DNA of 64,000 nucleotides, from contig NZ_JARFXX010000001.1 of assembly GCF_029218125.1 (NCBI RefSeq), positions 248,001 through 312,000 of the forward strand, read 5' to 3'. The notes below the pieces were generated by a model that worked only from the letters and a program-made list of their open reading frames with translations, was not told the DNA's origin and did no database searches. Shown one piece after another: positions 16,890 to 26,048 of the stretch; the first letter of the stretch is position 1, and every line of letters begins with the position of its first letter. The stretch is from Oscillibacter faecalis_A (lineage in GTDB: Bacteria; Bacillota; Clostridia; Oscillospirales; Oscillospiraceae). Position numbers and translations under genes: made by a program.

Positions 16890-17795
16890 ATGGGAAAGAA
16901 AAATACTGCGGAGAATAACTCCGTAAAAAAGAATAGCGTCTTGCGGCGCTATGGCAGCCTGCTTCTGCACAGCCAGACAGGTATGATTGGCTTTATTATC
17001 ATCTTAGTGGTGGTATTTATTGCAGTCTTTGCCCCGCAAATTGCCACTTATGACCCCACAGCGGTGGATCTTCACGGTATGCGGATGCCGCCCTGCTGGA
17101 TGGAGGGCGGTTCCATGGAGCACCTGCTGGGTTGCGACAACCTGGGCCGTGACCTCTGGAGCCGTATTATTTACGGTACCAGAGTGTCTCTGCTGGTAGG
17201 TATTCTCTCCGTTCTGCTGGCTGGTGTCTTTGGTATTGTGCTGGGTATGGTTTCCGGTTTCTACGGCGGCTGGATTGACAGCGTGATCATGCGGACTACC
17301 GATGCCTTCTTTGCCATCCCCCGTATTTTGATGGCAATGGTGGTTTTGATGGTAGCCGGCAGCAGCGTTACGGTGCTGGTTCTGATCATTGGCGGAACCA
17401 GTTGGGTACCGTTTGCCCGACTGATCCGAAGTGAGGTGCTGGCCTTGAAGGAAAAGGAGTTCGTGAAGTGCTCCCGGACTATCGGCACGCCGAACCATGT
17501 GATTATTTTCAAGCACATCATGCCCAACGTTATGTCCTCTTTTATCGTGCTGTGCACGATGAACGTGGCCAGCAATATCATCAGCGAGGCTGCCCTGTCC
17601 TTCCTGGGCGTTGGTATTCAGCCGCCTACGGTTTCCTGGGGTGTTATGCTGTCCGAGGGACGGAAGTTTCTGGGTACCCATTGGTGGATCGGCACCTTCC
17701 CTGGTATCGCCATCACCATTACTGTGCTGGGCATCATGTTTTTCGGCAACTGGCTGCGTGACGTGTTGGATCCCCGCAATCAAGGCATAAAGTGA
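16890..17795 (+). CDS. Dipeptide ABC transporter permease (DppC type)
   Basis: 301 residues. A basic cytoplasmic N-terminus, FIIILVVVFIAVFAPQIATYDP, the HLLGCDNLGRDLWSRIIYGTRVSL motif shared by DppC/OppC proteins, the EAA-type loop (EFVKCSRTIGTPNHVIIFKHI), and the LRDVLDPRNQG end. Six membrane segments. It forms the membrane pore with the DppB-type protein. Confidence 0.93.
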   Translation: MGKKNTAENNSVKKNSVLRRYGSLLLHSQTGMIGFIIILVVVFIAVFAPQIATYDPTAVDLHGMRMPPCWMEGGSMEHLLGCDNLGRDLWSRIIYGTRVSLLVGILSVLLAGVFGIVLGMVSGFYGGWIDSVIMRTTDAFFAIPRILMAMVVLMVAGSSVTVLVLIIGGTSWVPFARLIRSEVLALKEKEFVKCSRTIGTPNHVIIFKHIMPNVMSSFIVLCTMNVASNIISEAALSFLGVGIQPPTVSWGVMLSEGRKFLGTHWWIGTFPGIAITITVLGIMFFGNWLRDVLDPRNQGIK

Positions 17796-17804
17796 GGAAT
17801 GGAT

Positions 17805-18794
17805 ATGGAAGAAAAAACCACACTTGACGTCCAAAATCTGAATATCTACTTTAAGACGGCGGACGGCGAACAGCTTCATGCCGTTCGGGATCTGACCTTT
17901 CAGGTAAAGCGCGGCGAATTGCTTGGGATTGTGGGCGAGTCCGGCTGCGGGAAGAGCGTGTCCTCTCTTGCTATCATGGGCCTGCTGGAATTTCCCGGTG
18001 TCGCTACATCTGACCATATTTCCCTGCTGGGAAAGGATATTTCCAAATACAGCCGTGAGGAAATGCGGAAGCTCCGCGGCTCTGAGCTGGCCATGATTTT
18101 TCAGGAGCCTATGACCTCTCTGAACCCCTTGTTTACAGTGGGCGCACAGATCAGCGATACTATTGAGCTGCATCAGAAGTGCAATAAGCAGGAGGCAAAG
18201 GAACGGGCGATCGCTATGCTGAAGAAGGTGGGCATTCCCCGGCCTGAAGCGGTCTACAAGGAATATCCCAACGAGCTCTCCGGCGGTATGCGGCAGCGTG
18301 TTATGATCGCAATCGCCTTAGCGAACGCACCCCGGCTCATCATTGCGGATGAGCCTACTACAGCACTGGATGTGACCATTCAGGCCCAGATCCTTGAGCT
18401 TATGCGGGACTTGATCCAGAATTCGGATACCTCCATCATGTTTATTACCCATGACCTGGGTGTAATTGCGGAGATGGCGGACCGGGTCCTGGTCATGTAT
18501 GCCGGCAGATTGGTGGAGGAAGCCGACGTAATGACGCTGTTCCACCACTGTGCACACCCGTACACTCAGGGCCTGCTCAACAGTACCATCAAGGTTCAGG
18601 AAGCAAAGGACAGCGAGCTGCAGTGCATTGAGGGTGTTGTGCCCAGCCTGAAGGCTATGCCTGAGGGCTGCGCGTTCCACCCCCGCTGCCCCTATGCGCA
18701 GGAGGACTGCAAGCGGATCACACCGGAGCTCAAGCGGCTGTCGGACGGGCATTGTGTAGCCTGCCTGCACCCGCTGGAAGGGGGCCGAAAATAA
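17805..18794 (+). CDS. Dipeptide ABC transporter ATPase (DppD type)
   Basis: About 329 residues. ATG 17805 is chosen because GAGGA lies seven bases upstream; ATG 17799 touches the ribosome site. Walker A GESGCGKS, Q-loop MIFQEPMTSLNP, signature LSGGMRQRV, Walker B LIIADEPTTALD, and H-loop THDLGV. The C-terminal oligopeptide-transporter extension has CAFHPRCPYAQEDC, a cysteine motif of this subfamily, some members of which bind a 4Fe-4S cluster there. It overlaps the next ATPase by one base. Confidence 0.93.
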   Translation: MEEKTTLDVQNLNIYFKTADGEQLHAVRDLTFQVKRGELLGIVGESGCGKSVSSLAIMGLLEFPGVATSDHISLLGKDISKYSREEMRKLRGSELAMIFQEPMTSLNPLFTVGAQISDTIELHQKCNKQEAKERAIAMLKKVGIPRPEAVYKEYPNELSGGMRQRVMIAIALANAPRLIIADEPTTALDVTIQAQILELMRDLIQNSDTSIMFITHDLGVIAEMADRVLVMYAGRLVEEADVMTLFHHCAHPYTQGLLNSTIKVQEAKDSELQCIEGVVPSLKAMPEGCAFHPRCPYAQEDCKRITPELKRLSDGHCVACLHPLEGGRK

Positions 18795-19864
18795 TGTCAG
18801 ATCATAAAGCTAAGGCGGAACAGCTCCGCCAGGAATTGGCACAGCCTTATACCGGTGAGTACCTGCTGGAAGTGCGCCATCTGAAAAAGTATTTCCGGGT
18901 AGGCGGCCGTCTGTTTGCCAACAAGAATAAGGATCAGTATGTGCGGGCTGTGGATGATGTCAGCTTTGCGATCCGTCCTGGTGAGACGCTGGGTATCGTG
19001 GGCGAGTCCGGCTGCGGAAAATCCACCACCGGCAACACCATTATCCGGCTGCTGGAAAAAACCAGCGGTGAGGTCTACTTTGAAGGACATGAGATCTCCG
19101 AAATGTCCAGGGAAGAGCTGGACGTGATCCGGCCCAATATCCAGATGATTTTTCAGGACCCCTATTCCTCTCTGAACCCCCGGATGCGCGTGTTTGACAT
19201 CATTGCGGAGCCGTTGAAAACGCACCACGCTTATAAGGACGTTGCGGATCTCCGCGAGCAGGTGCTGAGTTTGATGGATGTGGTAGGTCTCCAGCGGGAC
19301 TACGCCTACCGCTATCCCCATGAATTTTCCGGTGGCCAGCGGCAGCGGATCGGCATTGCACGGGCACTGGCGCTGAAACCGAAACTGATCATCTGCGATG
19401 AGCCGGTCAGTGCTCTGGACGTATCCATTCAGGCTCAAGTCTTGAATCTGCTGGCCAAACTGCAAAAAGAGTTCGACCTCTCCTATATTTTCATTGCCCA
19501 TGGCCTGCCCACGGTGAAACACGTCAGTGATCGGATCGCCGTGATGTATCTGGGACAGTTGGTAGAGCTGGCTGAGACAGAGGAGCTGTTTGACGCACCC
19601 TGCCATCCCTATACGGAGGGGTTGCTGGCAGCTGTTCCCATCCCTGATCCTGCTCTGCGGAAAGAGCGGAAGAGCACCTTGCTGCAAGGTGATCTCCCCT
19701 CTCCTGCCAATCCGCCCAGCGGCTGTCGGTTCCATACCCGGTGCAGCCGCTGCAAGGAGATCTGTGGCCAACAGGTGCCGGAGTGGCGTGAGGTCCGTCC
19801 GGGTCACTTTGTGGCCTGCCACTTCCCAATTGAAAAGGGAAAGGGCATCTTGTCGCACGAATAA
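18794..19864 (+). CDS. Dipeptide ABC transporter ATPase (DppF type)
   Basis: 356 residues. ATG 18794 overlaps the preceding stop codon (TAATG) and follows GGAAGGGGGC, implying coupled translation. Walker A GESGCGKSTTGNT, Q-loop MIFQDPYSSLNPRM, signature FSGGQRQRIG, Walker B LIICDEPVSALDVS. The H-loop reads AHGLPTV where most relatives have AHDLxxV; the His is kept. The C-terminus has CRFHTRCSRCKEIC. It is the last gene of the dipeptide transporter unit before a terminator-like hairpin. Confidence 0.93.
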   Translation: MSDHKAKAEQLRQELAQPYTGEYLLEVRHLKKYFRVGGRLFANKNKDQYVRAVDDVSFAIRPGETLGIVGESGCGKSTTGNTIIRLLEKTSGEVYFEGHEISEMSREELDVIRPNIQMIFQDPYSSLNPRMRVFDIIAEPLKTHHAYKDVADLREQVLSLMDVVGLQRDYAYRYPHEFSGGQRQRIGIARALALKPKLIICDEPVSALDVSIQAQVLNLLAKLQKEFDLSYIFIAHGLPTVKHVSDRIAVMYLGQLVELAETEELFDAPCHPYTEGLLAAVPIPDPALRKERKSTLLQGDLPSPANPPSGCRFHTRCSRCKEICGQQVPEWREVRPGHFVACHFPIEKGKGILSHE

Positions 19865-19892
19865 GCAAAGGCTCACGGCCTTATGCTCCGAT

Positions 19893-19944
19893 ATGGCCGA
19901 AAGCCACGTTCCCTTACGGGTGCTTGGCTTTTCGGCCATTTTTA
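19893..19944 (+). terminator. Terminator-like hairpin after the DppF-type gene
   Basis: ATGGCCGAAAGCCA pairs, with one bulge, with TGGCTTTTCGGCCAT, followed by TTTTATTT. It stands between the transporter and the M24 peptidase gene. Confidence 0.65.
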
Positions 19945-19967
19945 TTTAAATTCCGAGGAGGTACTCT

Positions 19968-21077
19968 ATGGACATCTATGAAAAGAGACGGCAGTCGATT
20001 TGCGAGTGGCTGTGTGGGCATGACCTTGACGCAGCGCTGATTGGAGAGCCCCGCACCTTCCTGTATCTGACTGGTGTGGCGATCAGTCCTGCTGAGCGGT
20101 TTATGGGTATCGTGCTGGACGCCCGTAACGGCCGCCATGTTGCCATTGCACCTAAGCTGGAGGAGCTGAACATGCGAAAATGCTCTACGGAGCAATACCT
20201 CTTTTCTGATGGGGAGGACCCATTGGATATTTTGGAGCCTCTGCTGAAGGACCGCAAGATCGGTGTTCAGATGGGCGGCGGTTTCCAGGAGCACTACAGT
20301 ATGGCGCTGGGCAAGAGAATTTTCCAGCGTTACGGACTGGATATTGTGGATCTGACTGACCTTTTGAACCAAATACGGCTATCTAAGGACGAAACAGAAT
20401 TGATGGCTCTACGGGAATCGGCGGATAAGCTGTGCCAAATGTTTGAATTTATCCGTAAGCGCCTGGCACCGGGGAAGAGCGAACTGGAGCTGTCCATGGA
20501 TATGTTTGCCGAGACCTATCGCCTGGGCGGCACAGACTATATGATTCCCTGCATCCTTTCCGGCACAGCGGCTGCTTCTCCCCATGGGCAGGCCAGCAAC
20601 AAGATCCTGCAAAAGGGGGAGCAGGTGCTGATCGATTGCAGCATTGATTACCAGGGATATTGGGCGGATATGTCTCGTACCTTCTTCCTGGGTAAGCCTA
20701 CGCCGAAAATGCGGGAGGTATTCCAGGTGCTGATTGAGGCACAGCAGGCAGCCTTTGATGCCATCAAGGTGGGAGAACCTATCTGCACCATTGACCAGGC
20801 AGCCCGCCGGGTTATTGAAAAGGCGGGATATGGTCCCTATTTTAACCACCGGGTCGGCCATGGCATTGGCCTGAGTATCCATGAAGCGCCGTCTGTGGAT
20901 GGGAAGAACCAGGATCTGATCCTGCCGGGTATGTACCATTCTGTAGAGCCTGGCATTTATATCCCTGGTGAATTTGGTATGCGGATTGAGGATGACGCTT
21001 ACGCTACTGAGCATGGCCCCTTGATCCTCAGCGAGGGAATGCGCAGGGATCTGGACTATATGGTCCTGCCTTTCTAA
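19968..21077 (+). CDS. M24-family Xaa-Pro aminopeptidase/dipeptidase
   Basis: 369 residues; starts after GAGGAGGT. N-terminal creatinase-like domain (GEPRTFLYLTGVAIS) and C-terminal pita-bread domain with metal ligands in DCSIDYQGYWADMSRT (two Asp), NHRVGHGIGLSIHEAP (His), EPGIYIPGEFGMRIEDD (two Glu). Removes an N-terminal residue before proline or splits Xaa-Pro dipeptides. With the S9 and M20 enzymes it completes a set for proline-containing peptides taken up by the Dpp-type transporter. Cytoplasmic. Confidence 0.92.
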   Translation: MDIYEKRRQSICEWLCGHDLDAALIGEPRTFLYLTGVAISPAERFMGIVLDARNGRHVAIAPKLEELNMRKCSTEQYLFSDGEDPLDILEPLLKDRKIGVQMGGGFQEHYSMALGKRIFQRYGLDIVDLTDLLNQIRLSKDETELMALRESADKLCQMFEFIRKRLAPGKSELELSMDMFAETYRLGGTDYMIPCILSGTAAASPHGQASNKILQKGEQVLIDCSIDYQGYWADMSRTFFLGKPTPKMREVFQVLIEAQQAAFDAIKVGEPICTIDQAARRVIEKAGYGPYFNHRVGHGIGLSIHEAPSVDGKNQDLILPGMYHSVEPGIYIPGEFGMRIEDDAYATEHGPLILSEGMRRDLDYMVLPF

Positions 21078-21089
21078 AAAATGAATATA

Positions 21090-21131
21090 AAATCGGGGGC
21101 GGCAGTCATTTGACTGCCGCCCCTGATTTTA
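21090..21131. terminator. Bidirectional terminator between converging genes
   Basis: GGGGCGGCAGTCA and TGACTGCCGCCCC arms with flanking A- and T-rich ends, so it can work for the M24 gene (plus) and the D-aminoacylase gene (minus). Confidence 0.9.
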
Positions 21132-21147
21132 CATAAAGAAACAGAGC

Positions 21148-22722
21148 TTAATGGCCACAGAAAACCGTGCCCTGTCCCTCTCCGGTATACTTACCGTCCA
21201 TAGCGGCGATCTTGCCATTCAGGAACACGTAATTGATCCCCTTGGAGGGGCCGGCGGGATTCTCATAGGTGCAGTTATTCTGGAAATGCTCCCAATCCAG
21301 CAGAATCAGGTCGGCCTTATTGCCCTCTTTGATCACGCCGCGGTCCAGCAGACGGTACCGTTGGGCAGGCATCGAGGTCATTTTCTTAACAGCGGCCTCC
21401 AGTGCCAGCTCATGGCCATTCTGAACAAACATTTCAAAGATCTGACCGAAAGCACCCATCCAGCGGGGATGATTGTGCGCGCTGGTGGGAGCGCCGTCAG
21501 ACATGATGATGGTATTGGGATAGAGCAGGATCCCCTTCAACTCGTCCATATCCTGCAAATAGTAGAACATCATGACATTGCTGCCGAAGCGCTCCATCAT
21601 CTCGATAGCGGCCTCCACAGGGTCCACATGGAGGATCTCACTGATCTCAGCTAACGTTTTCTTGTCGAAGGTGGGATCAGGGCACTGAATGACCTGCACA
21701 CCGGCGGCGCCGCCGTTAGCAGCCTTCAGGCCGCCATAGGTGCCGTCAGTCATCTTGGCGATCACGTCCGCACGATAAGCGGGATCGCTGAAGTTCTTCA
21801 GCATCTGTTCGCCGCCCACACCCCACACACTGATGGGAAAGATCTGGAAGAGTTGGGTGTAGCCAGCGATATAGGGATAGGCATCCAGAGAGAGGTCAAG
21901 TCCCTCTTTGATACCGTCATCAATGAGCTTGATAAGGGATTTGCCCTTGCCCCAGTTGCTGCTGCCAGTGACCTTGACATGGGCAATGTTCATGCGGACG
22001 CCAGTAGCGCGGGCCACAGTCAGCATTTCGTCAATAGACTCGTAGGCGGTATTGCCCTCGTCACGGCGGTGAGCGGCAATCATGGCGTCATGCTTCTTGA
22101 CTACCTTGGCCAGTTCAATCAGCTCCTGAGTATCGGCATAGCTGCCGGGGAACATACTCAAGCCCAGTCCCAGACCCATAGCGCCTTGGCTCAGAGCCTC
22201 GTCCAAAAGCTCCTGCATAGCCTTGATCTCAGCGGGAGAGGCCTTCTCAGTCTTTCCACCCATCACATAAGCCCGGAGAGTGCCGTGGCCGACAAAGAAG
22301 CCATAGTTGGCAGAGAGTTTCTGAGCTCTGACAGTATCCAGCCAGCCCTTGAAGTCATGGAAGGGCCACTCAAAGGGAACGCCGGTGTTGGTCAGGTCAA
22401 AGTAGATCCGCCGCAAGAGCTCCATATTTTCCGGACAGTTGGGAGCGGGGGAGGGGCCGCAGTGGCCGGTGATCTCCGTCGTAATACCCTGTGTGATCCG
22501 CTGATGGGACCAATCAGAATTAAAAATGCCGGCGTCAGCATGGCTGTGGGGGTCAATAATACCGGGCATCAGGACACGGCCGGCAGCGTCAATAGTGTTG
22601 GCGCAAGGCTCATTGATTGAGCCGATCTGGGTAATGGTGTCGCCGGTAACGGCCACATCCGCCGTATATGCAGGGGCACCGGTACCATCTACAACTTTAG
22701 CGTTTTTAATGAGATAATCCAT
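21148..22722 (-). CDS. N-acyl-D-amino-acid deacylase (D-aminoacylase family)
   Basis: 524 residues of the amidohydrolase superfamily. IDPHSHAD (His59, His61) supplies metal ligands and ITGHCGPSP (Cys88) is the metal-bridging cysteine of D-aminoacylases. IAAHRRDEGN, NIAHVKVTG and SDGAPTSAHNHPR complete the site. Hydrolyses N-acyl-D-amino acids to D-amino acid and acid; a relative could act on D-glutamate derivatives. The ribosome site GGAGG is clear. It is the distal gene of a minus-strand unit with a TRAP transporter, which probably imports its substrate. Confidence 0.9.
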   Translation of the reverse strand: MDYLIKNAKVVDGTGAPAYTADVAVTGDTITQIGSINEPCANTIDAAGRVLMPGIIDPHSHADAGIFNSDWSHQRITQGITTEITGHCGPSPAPNCPENMELLRRIYFDLTNTGVPFEWPFHDFKGWLDTVRAQKLSANYGFFVGHGTLRAYVMGGKTEKASPAEIKAMQELLDEALSQGAMGLGLGLSMFPGSYADTQELIELAKVVKKHDAMIAAHRRDEGNTAYESIDEMLTVARATGVRMNIAHVKVTGSSNWGKGKSLIKLIDDGIKEGLDLSLDAYPYIAGYTQLFQIFPISVWGVGGEQMLKNFSDPAYRADVIAKMTDGTYGGLKAANGGAAGVQVIQCPDPTFDKKTLAEISEILHVDPVEAAIEMMERFGSNVMMFYYLQDMDELKGILLYPNTIIMSDGAPTSAHNHPRWMGAFGQIFEMFVQNGHELALEAAVKKMTSMPAQRYRLLDRGVIKEGNKADLILLDWEHFQNNCTYENPAGPSKGINYVFLNGKIAAMDGKYTGEGQGTVFCGH

Positions 22723-22740
22723 AAAAGTTCCTCCATATGT

Positions 22741-22771
22741 ACGTAAAAGAGCCCATTGGGCTCTTTTACGT
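22741..22771 (-). terminator. Intercistronic hairpin between TRAP permease and D-aminoacylase
   Basis: Perfect 14-bp arms (ACGTAAAAGAGCCC and complement) with a 3-nt loop. There is no long T tract after it on the minus strand, so it may stabilise or process mRNA rather than end it. Confidence 0.6.
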
Positions 22772-22779
22772 TAAAATCA

Positions 22780-24090
22780 TTAATGCAGCAGAGAGGGCAG
22801 GAATTCGGATATTGCAGGAACGAAAGCCACCAGCAGCAGGATAGGCACAGCCGCGAACACGATATAGGGGATCATGGGCTTGACCATCTTTTCCACGGGG
22901 ACATCACCCAGTCTTGCGCACAGGAACAGGGACATAGCCATGGGAGGCGTAATGGAGCCAACACCCAGAGCAACGAACACCAGCACGGCGAACTGAATCA
23001 CGCTCATGCCAACAGAGGTAGCGGTGGGCAATAGCAGCGGAGTCAGGACCAGCAGCAGGATGTTGCCGTCCAGGAAGAAACCAGCCACAAACAGCACAGC
23101 CACCAGGATCAGGATGATGACGATCTTGCTGTCAGACACGCCGGTAACGAAACTGGTCACCATATCGGGCACACCGTTGGTCACCATGATACGAGTGAAG
23201 ATCATGGTGAAGGGGAAGATGATCTGCAGAGAACCCATCTGATAGGCAGCAGTGGCGAAAATGTCAAACAGGTCGCGGGTCTTAACGGTGCGATAGATGC
23301 ACACGCCCACGATCACGCCGTACAGGCAGCCGACAGCGCCAGCCTCGGTAGCGGTGAAGACGCCGCCGTAAATACCGCCCAGAATGATAACGGGCATGAG
23401 GATAGCAGGGATCAGGGAACGGAAGAGCTGCCAGTTGGACTGCTGCTTCTTGACTTCGGTAGCCACCGTGGCGGAGGCTACAGCGTTCTCGGGGAAGAAA
23501 TACTTGGGAACCATGAACCGGTTGATGATGATGTAGAAGATAATCCACAGAATACCGGGGATCACGGTAGCCATGAACAAATCAGCCACAGAGGCGTTGG
23601 CCACCTTGGCATAGATGATGGCGTTCATGTTGGGGGGGATCATATAGCCGAAAGGACTGCTGCAGGCAATCAGGCCATAGATGAACTCTTTCTTGTAGCC
23701 CTTCTGCTCCAGACGGGGACCAAGCATGGTGCACATGGTAGAAGCGGTAGCCAGACCGGAGCCGCAGAGAGCGCCAAAGAAGCCGGAAACAACAGGAATA
23801 GCGTTGGCGAGGCCGCGGCCCTTGCCCTCTTTATCCGTCAGCTTCTGGCCCAGGTCCACCAGAGCGCCGGCAATACCGCTGCGCTCCATCAGAGTACCGG
23901 CAATCAAGAACAGGGGGATAGCCAGCAGGGAGAAAGACTCAACAGAGAACCAGCCGGTGGAACCCCAGCTGCCAGTCGTCAGTCCATTGGTGAAGGAGAA
24001 GATCATGGCGCCAGCCAGGAATGCCAGCGGAATGTTCATACTCATCATAATGAGCGCCAGGATCAGCGCCATACATGCGACGATACTCAT
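22780..24090 (-). CDS. TRAP transporter large permease subunit (DctM type)
   Basis: 436 residues with about twelve membrane segments: MALILALIMMSMNIPLAFLA, GSTGWFSVESFSLLAIPLFL, the NAIPVVSGFFGALCGSGLATAS motif, PPNMNAIIYAKVANASV, and a C-terminal PPMAMSLFLCARLG. Drives substrate import with a cation gradient. Its ATG overlaps the stop of the small subunit by one base. Confidence 0.93.
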   Translation of the reverse strand: MSIVACMALILALIMMSMNIPLAFLAGAMIFSFTNGLTTGSWGSTGWFSVESFSLLAIPLFLIAGTLMERSGIAGALVDLGQKLTDKEGKGRGLANAIPVVSGFFGALCGSGLATASTMCTMLGPRLEQKGYKKEFIYGLIACSSPFGYMIPPNMNAIIYAKVANASVADLFMATVIPGILWIIFYIIINRFMVPKYFFPENAVASATVATEVKKQQSNWQLFRSLIPAILMPVIILGGIYGGVFTATEAGAVGCLYGVIVGVCIYRTVKTRDLFDIFATAAYQMGSLQIIFPFTMIFTRIMVTNGVPDMVTSFVTGVSDSKIVIILILVAVLFVAGFFLDGNILLLVLTPLLLPTATSVGMSVIQFAVLVFVALGVGSITPPMAMSLFLCARLGDVPVEKMVKPMIPYIVFAAVPILLLVAFVPAISEFLPSLLH

Positions 24091-24581
24091 TAGCCCTTCA
24101 CCACCTTCAAAGCGTATTTGATCGTATTCACATACGTATAAATCGTCATACCAACAGTGCCGATCAGCTCAAAACTGTAGGCGATCCACAGGGGGAAACC
24201 GATCGAAGAGGAAATCGTGCCAGCCTCATAGGTACGGATAACCAGCAGCCAGGCACTGTTGCAGAAATAGGTCAGTACCAGAGCGGCAATCAGGGAAGTC
24301 AAGGTGCGCAGAACGTTCTGAGCACGGGGGTTTTTGATGAGAGAATAGATAATCTCAATTTTGACATGCGCGTCATTGCGGGAAACACGGATGCCGCCCA
24401 GCCAAATGCAGACGCACATGAAGTAGACAGGCAGTTCCTCAATACCGCCCATCTGAATCCGGAACACATACCGGGAAATGACCATTGCGCAGACAATAAT
24501 CGTCAGCAGGACCATGAGCACGCCTGTAAAGTATTTCAGGAACGCGTCAATGCCCTTATCCAATTTCTCCAGAAATTGCAT
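24090..24581 (-). CDS. TRAP transporter small permease subunit (DctQ type)
   Basis: 163 residues, four membrane segments (FTGVLMVLLTIIVCAMVISRYVF; LPVYFMCVCIWLGGIRVSRN; LTSLIAALVLTYFCNSAWLL; FELIGTVGMTIYTYVNTI). The AxSR/SRYVF and WLGGIRVSRNDAHVKIE signatures are typical. It partners the large permease downstream and lies after a terminator that separates it from the binding protein gene. Confidence 0.92.
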   Translation of the reverse strand: MQFLEKLDKGIDAFLKYFTGVLMVLLTIIVCAMVISRYVFRIQMGGIEELPVYFMCVCIWLGGIRVSRNDAHVKIEIIYSLIKNPRAQNVLRTLTSLIAALVLTYFCNSAWLLVIRTYEAGTISSSIGFPLWIAYSFELIGTVGMTIYTYVNTIKYALKVVKG

Positions 24582-24620
24582 ATTTGCCCTCCAAGTCTCT
24601 ATCTATGGTTTTACTAAAAA

Positions 24621-24665
24621 TAAGCGCCCGATTTAATTTGCATTCCAATTAAACCGGGCGCTTTT
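24621..24665 (-). terminator. Terminator between TRAP binding protein and permease genes
   Basis: AAGCGCCCGATTTAATT against AATTAAACCGGGCGCTT with one bulge, T-rich on the minus-strand side. Like the one after the peptide-binding protein, it should keep binding protein transcripts in excess. Confidence 0.85.
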
Positions 24666-24705
24666 TCACACTATTGCTGTAAAATCAGGAGCAAAGCGGT
24701 TCTGA

Positions 24706-25785
24706 TTAGGCGTTGGCGGCAGCGTCGGCTTCCACAATGGACATGACCTGATCATAGAAATCAGCGCCGATGTAATCGCGGAACTCGTCATCGTGAGAAC
24801 GGGCATAATCGACCCAAGCCTGACGCTCATCGTCAGAGAGCTGGTAAACCTCGCAGCCCAGCTCAGAGAGCTGACCCATAGCCTCGGCGGCGAATTCCTT
24901 CTCCTTTTCATACTCGTACTCGGAGGACTCCCAAGCGCAATCAACAACGATCTGACGCAGGTCGTCGGGCAGAGTGTTCCAGCACTTGTCGCTCAGCAGG
25001 AAGCCCTGGCTCATGAACTGCCAGTTGATATCGGTGTAGTGGTCGCAGACTTCATAGAACTTGCTGTAGATACCAACGCCGGCAGCAATCTCCATAGCGT
25101 CGCAGGTCTTGGTCTGCAGAGCAGTGTAAACCTCGGAGAAGGAGATGACGGAAGCGTTGCAGATGGGAGCCCAGAAGTACTTGACAACGGGGTCCTCATA
25201 AATACGCATGGTCAGATCCTTCATATCCTCGGGAGTGGCAACCTGGTGCTTGTTGTTGAACAGGCCGCGGAAAGTGCCCACACCCTGACCAATCAGGTGG
25301 ATGTTGTACTCCTCCAGGATGGAAGCATACAGCTTGTACAGCTCACCATCGGGGTTGGCCATCAGACGATGCAAGGCGTCCACATCAGCCACCAGATAGG
25401 GGATAGCCTTAAAAGCAAAACGGGAGTCAAAGTTGGACTGAGCCTGGCCATAGAACATATCCAACTCATTGTCGCGGACCTGAGTCAGCAGCTCGGACTG
25501 GCCGCCCAGAACAGACTCATAGTACGGGGTGATGGTCACCTGGCCATTGGTCTTCTCGCTGACCAGCTCGCAGAACTTAGCAATCTGCATACCGTAGCCG
25601 TTGTAATCGGGAGACAGAGCGGGATCGGAGCAGTCGGTGCCGAGTTTGAACTCGTAGGTGGCGGCAGCGGCATCGCCGGAGCCGGAGTTGTCGCTGGCAG
25701 CGGAATCGTCCTTCTTAGAGCCGCCGCAAGCGGTGAGAGACAGGACCATGACAGATGCCAGAAGCAGAGACAAAGCTTTTTTCAT
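24706..25785 (-). CDS. TRAP transporter substrate-binding lipoprotein (DctP type)
   Basis: 359 residues; ATG 25785 follows GAAAGGAG. The longer frame to 25974 would run through the promoter. Lipobox LSLTAC, a D/S-rich linker, then the DctP fold: GMQIAKFCELVSEKTNGQVTITPYYESVLGGQSELLTQVRDNELDM and LKDLTMRIYEDPVVKYFWAP split across the middle. The ligand-binding Arg is expected in TMRIYEDP. The ligand is unknown; the neighbouring D-aminoacylase suggests an acylated amino acid. Confidence 0.92.
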   Translation of the reverse strand: MKKALSLLLASVMVLSLTACGGSKKDDSAASDNSGSGDAAAATYEFKLGTDCSDPALSPDYNGYGMQIAKFCELVSEKTNGQVTITPYYESVLGGQSELLTQVRDNELDMFYGQAQSNFDSRFAFKAIPYLVADVDALHRLMANPDGELYKLYASILEEYNIHLIGQGVGTFRGLFNNKHQVATPEDMKDLTMRIYEDPVVKYFWAPICNASVISFSEVYTALQTKTCDAMEIAAGVGIYSKFYEVCDHYTDINWQFMSQGFLLSDKCWNTLPDDLRQIVVDCAWESSEYEYEKEKEFAAEAMGQLSELGCEVYQLSDDERQAWVDYARSHDDEFRDYIGADFYDQVMSIVEADAAANA

Positions 25786-25872
25786 TGGGGTTCTCCTTTC
25801 TTTCTTGACAGATGATTCAAACAGAATCGGTGCGCATATGCGAACGACAACGGATATATGAACCATGAGCAA

Positions 25873-25901
25873 ATGATATTTCAAATATTTGCTGATGTCA
25901 A
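25873..25901 (-). promoter_or_regulatory. Promoter for the TRAP/D-aminoacylase unit
   Basis: On the minus strand: TTGACA, 17-bp spacer, TATCAT, about 85 bp before the binding protein start. Confidence 0.82.
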
Positions 25902-26048
25902 TAAAAAAACACGAAAAACCTCGTTTTTTACGTCTTCGACAAAAAAGCAACTGTTGATTAGATGTTTTTAACAAAAAGATGAATGGATTAGGAAAAATTA
26001 TTTCTGAAATGCATCTCCGAGAGAGGTTTTGTAGGAAATTCAGCGGCT

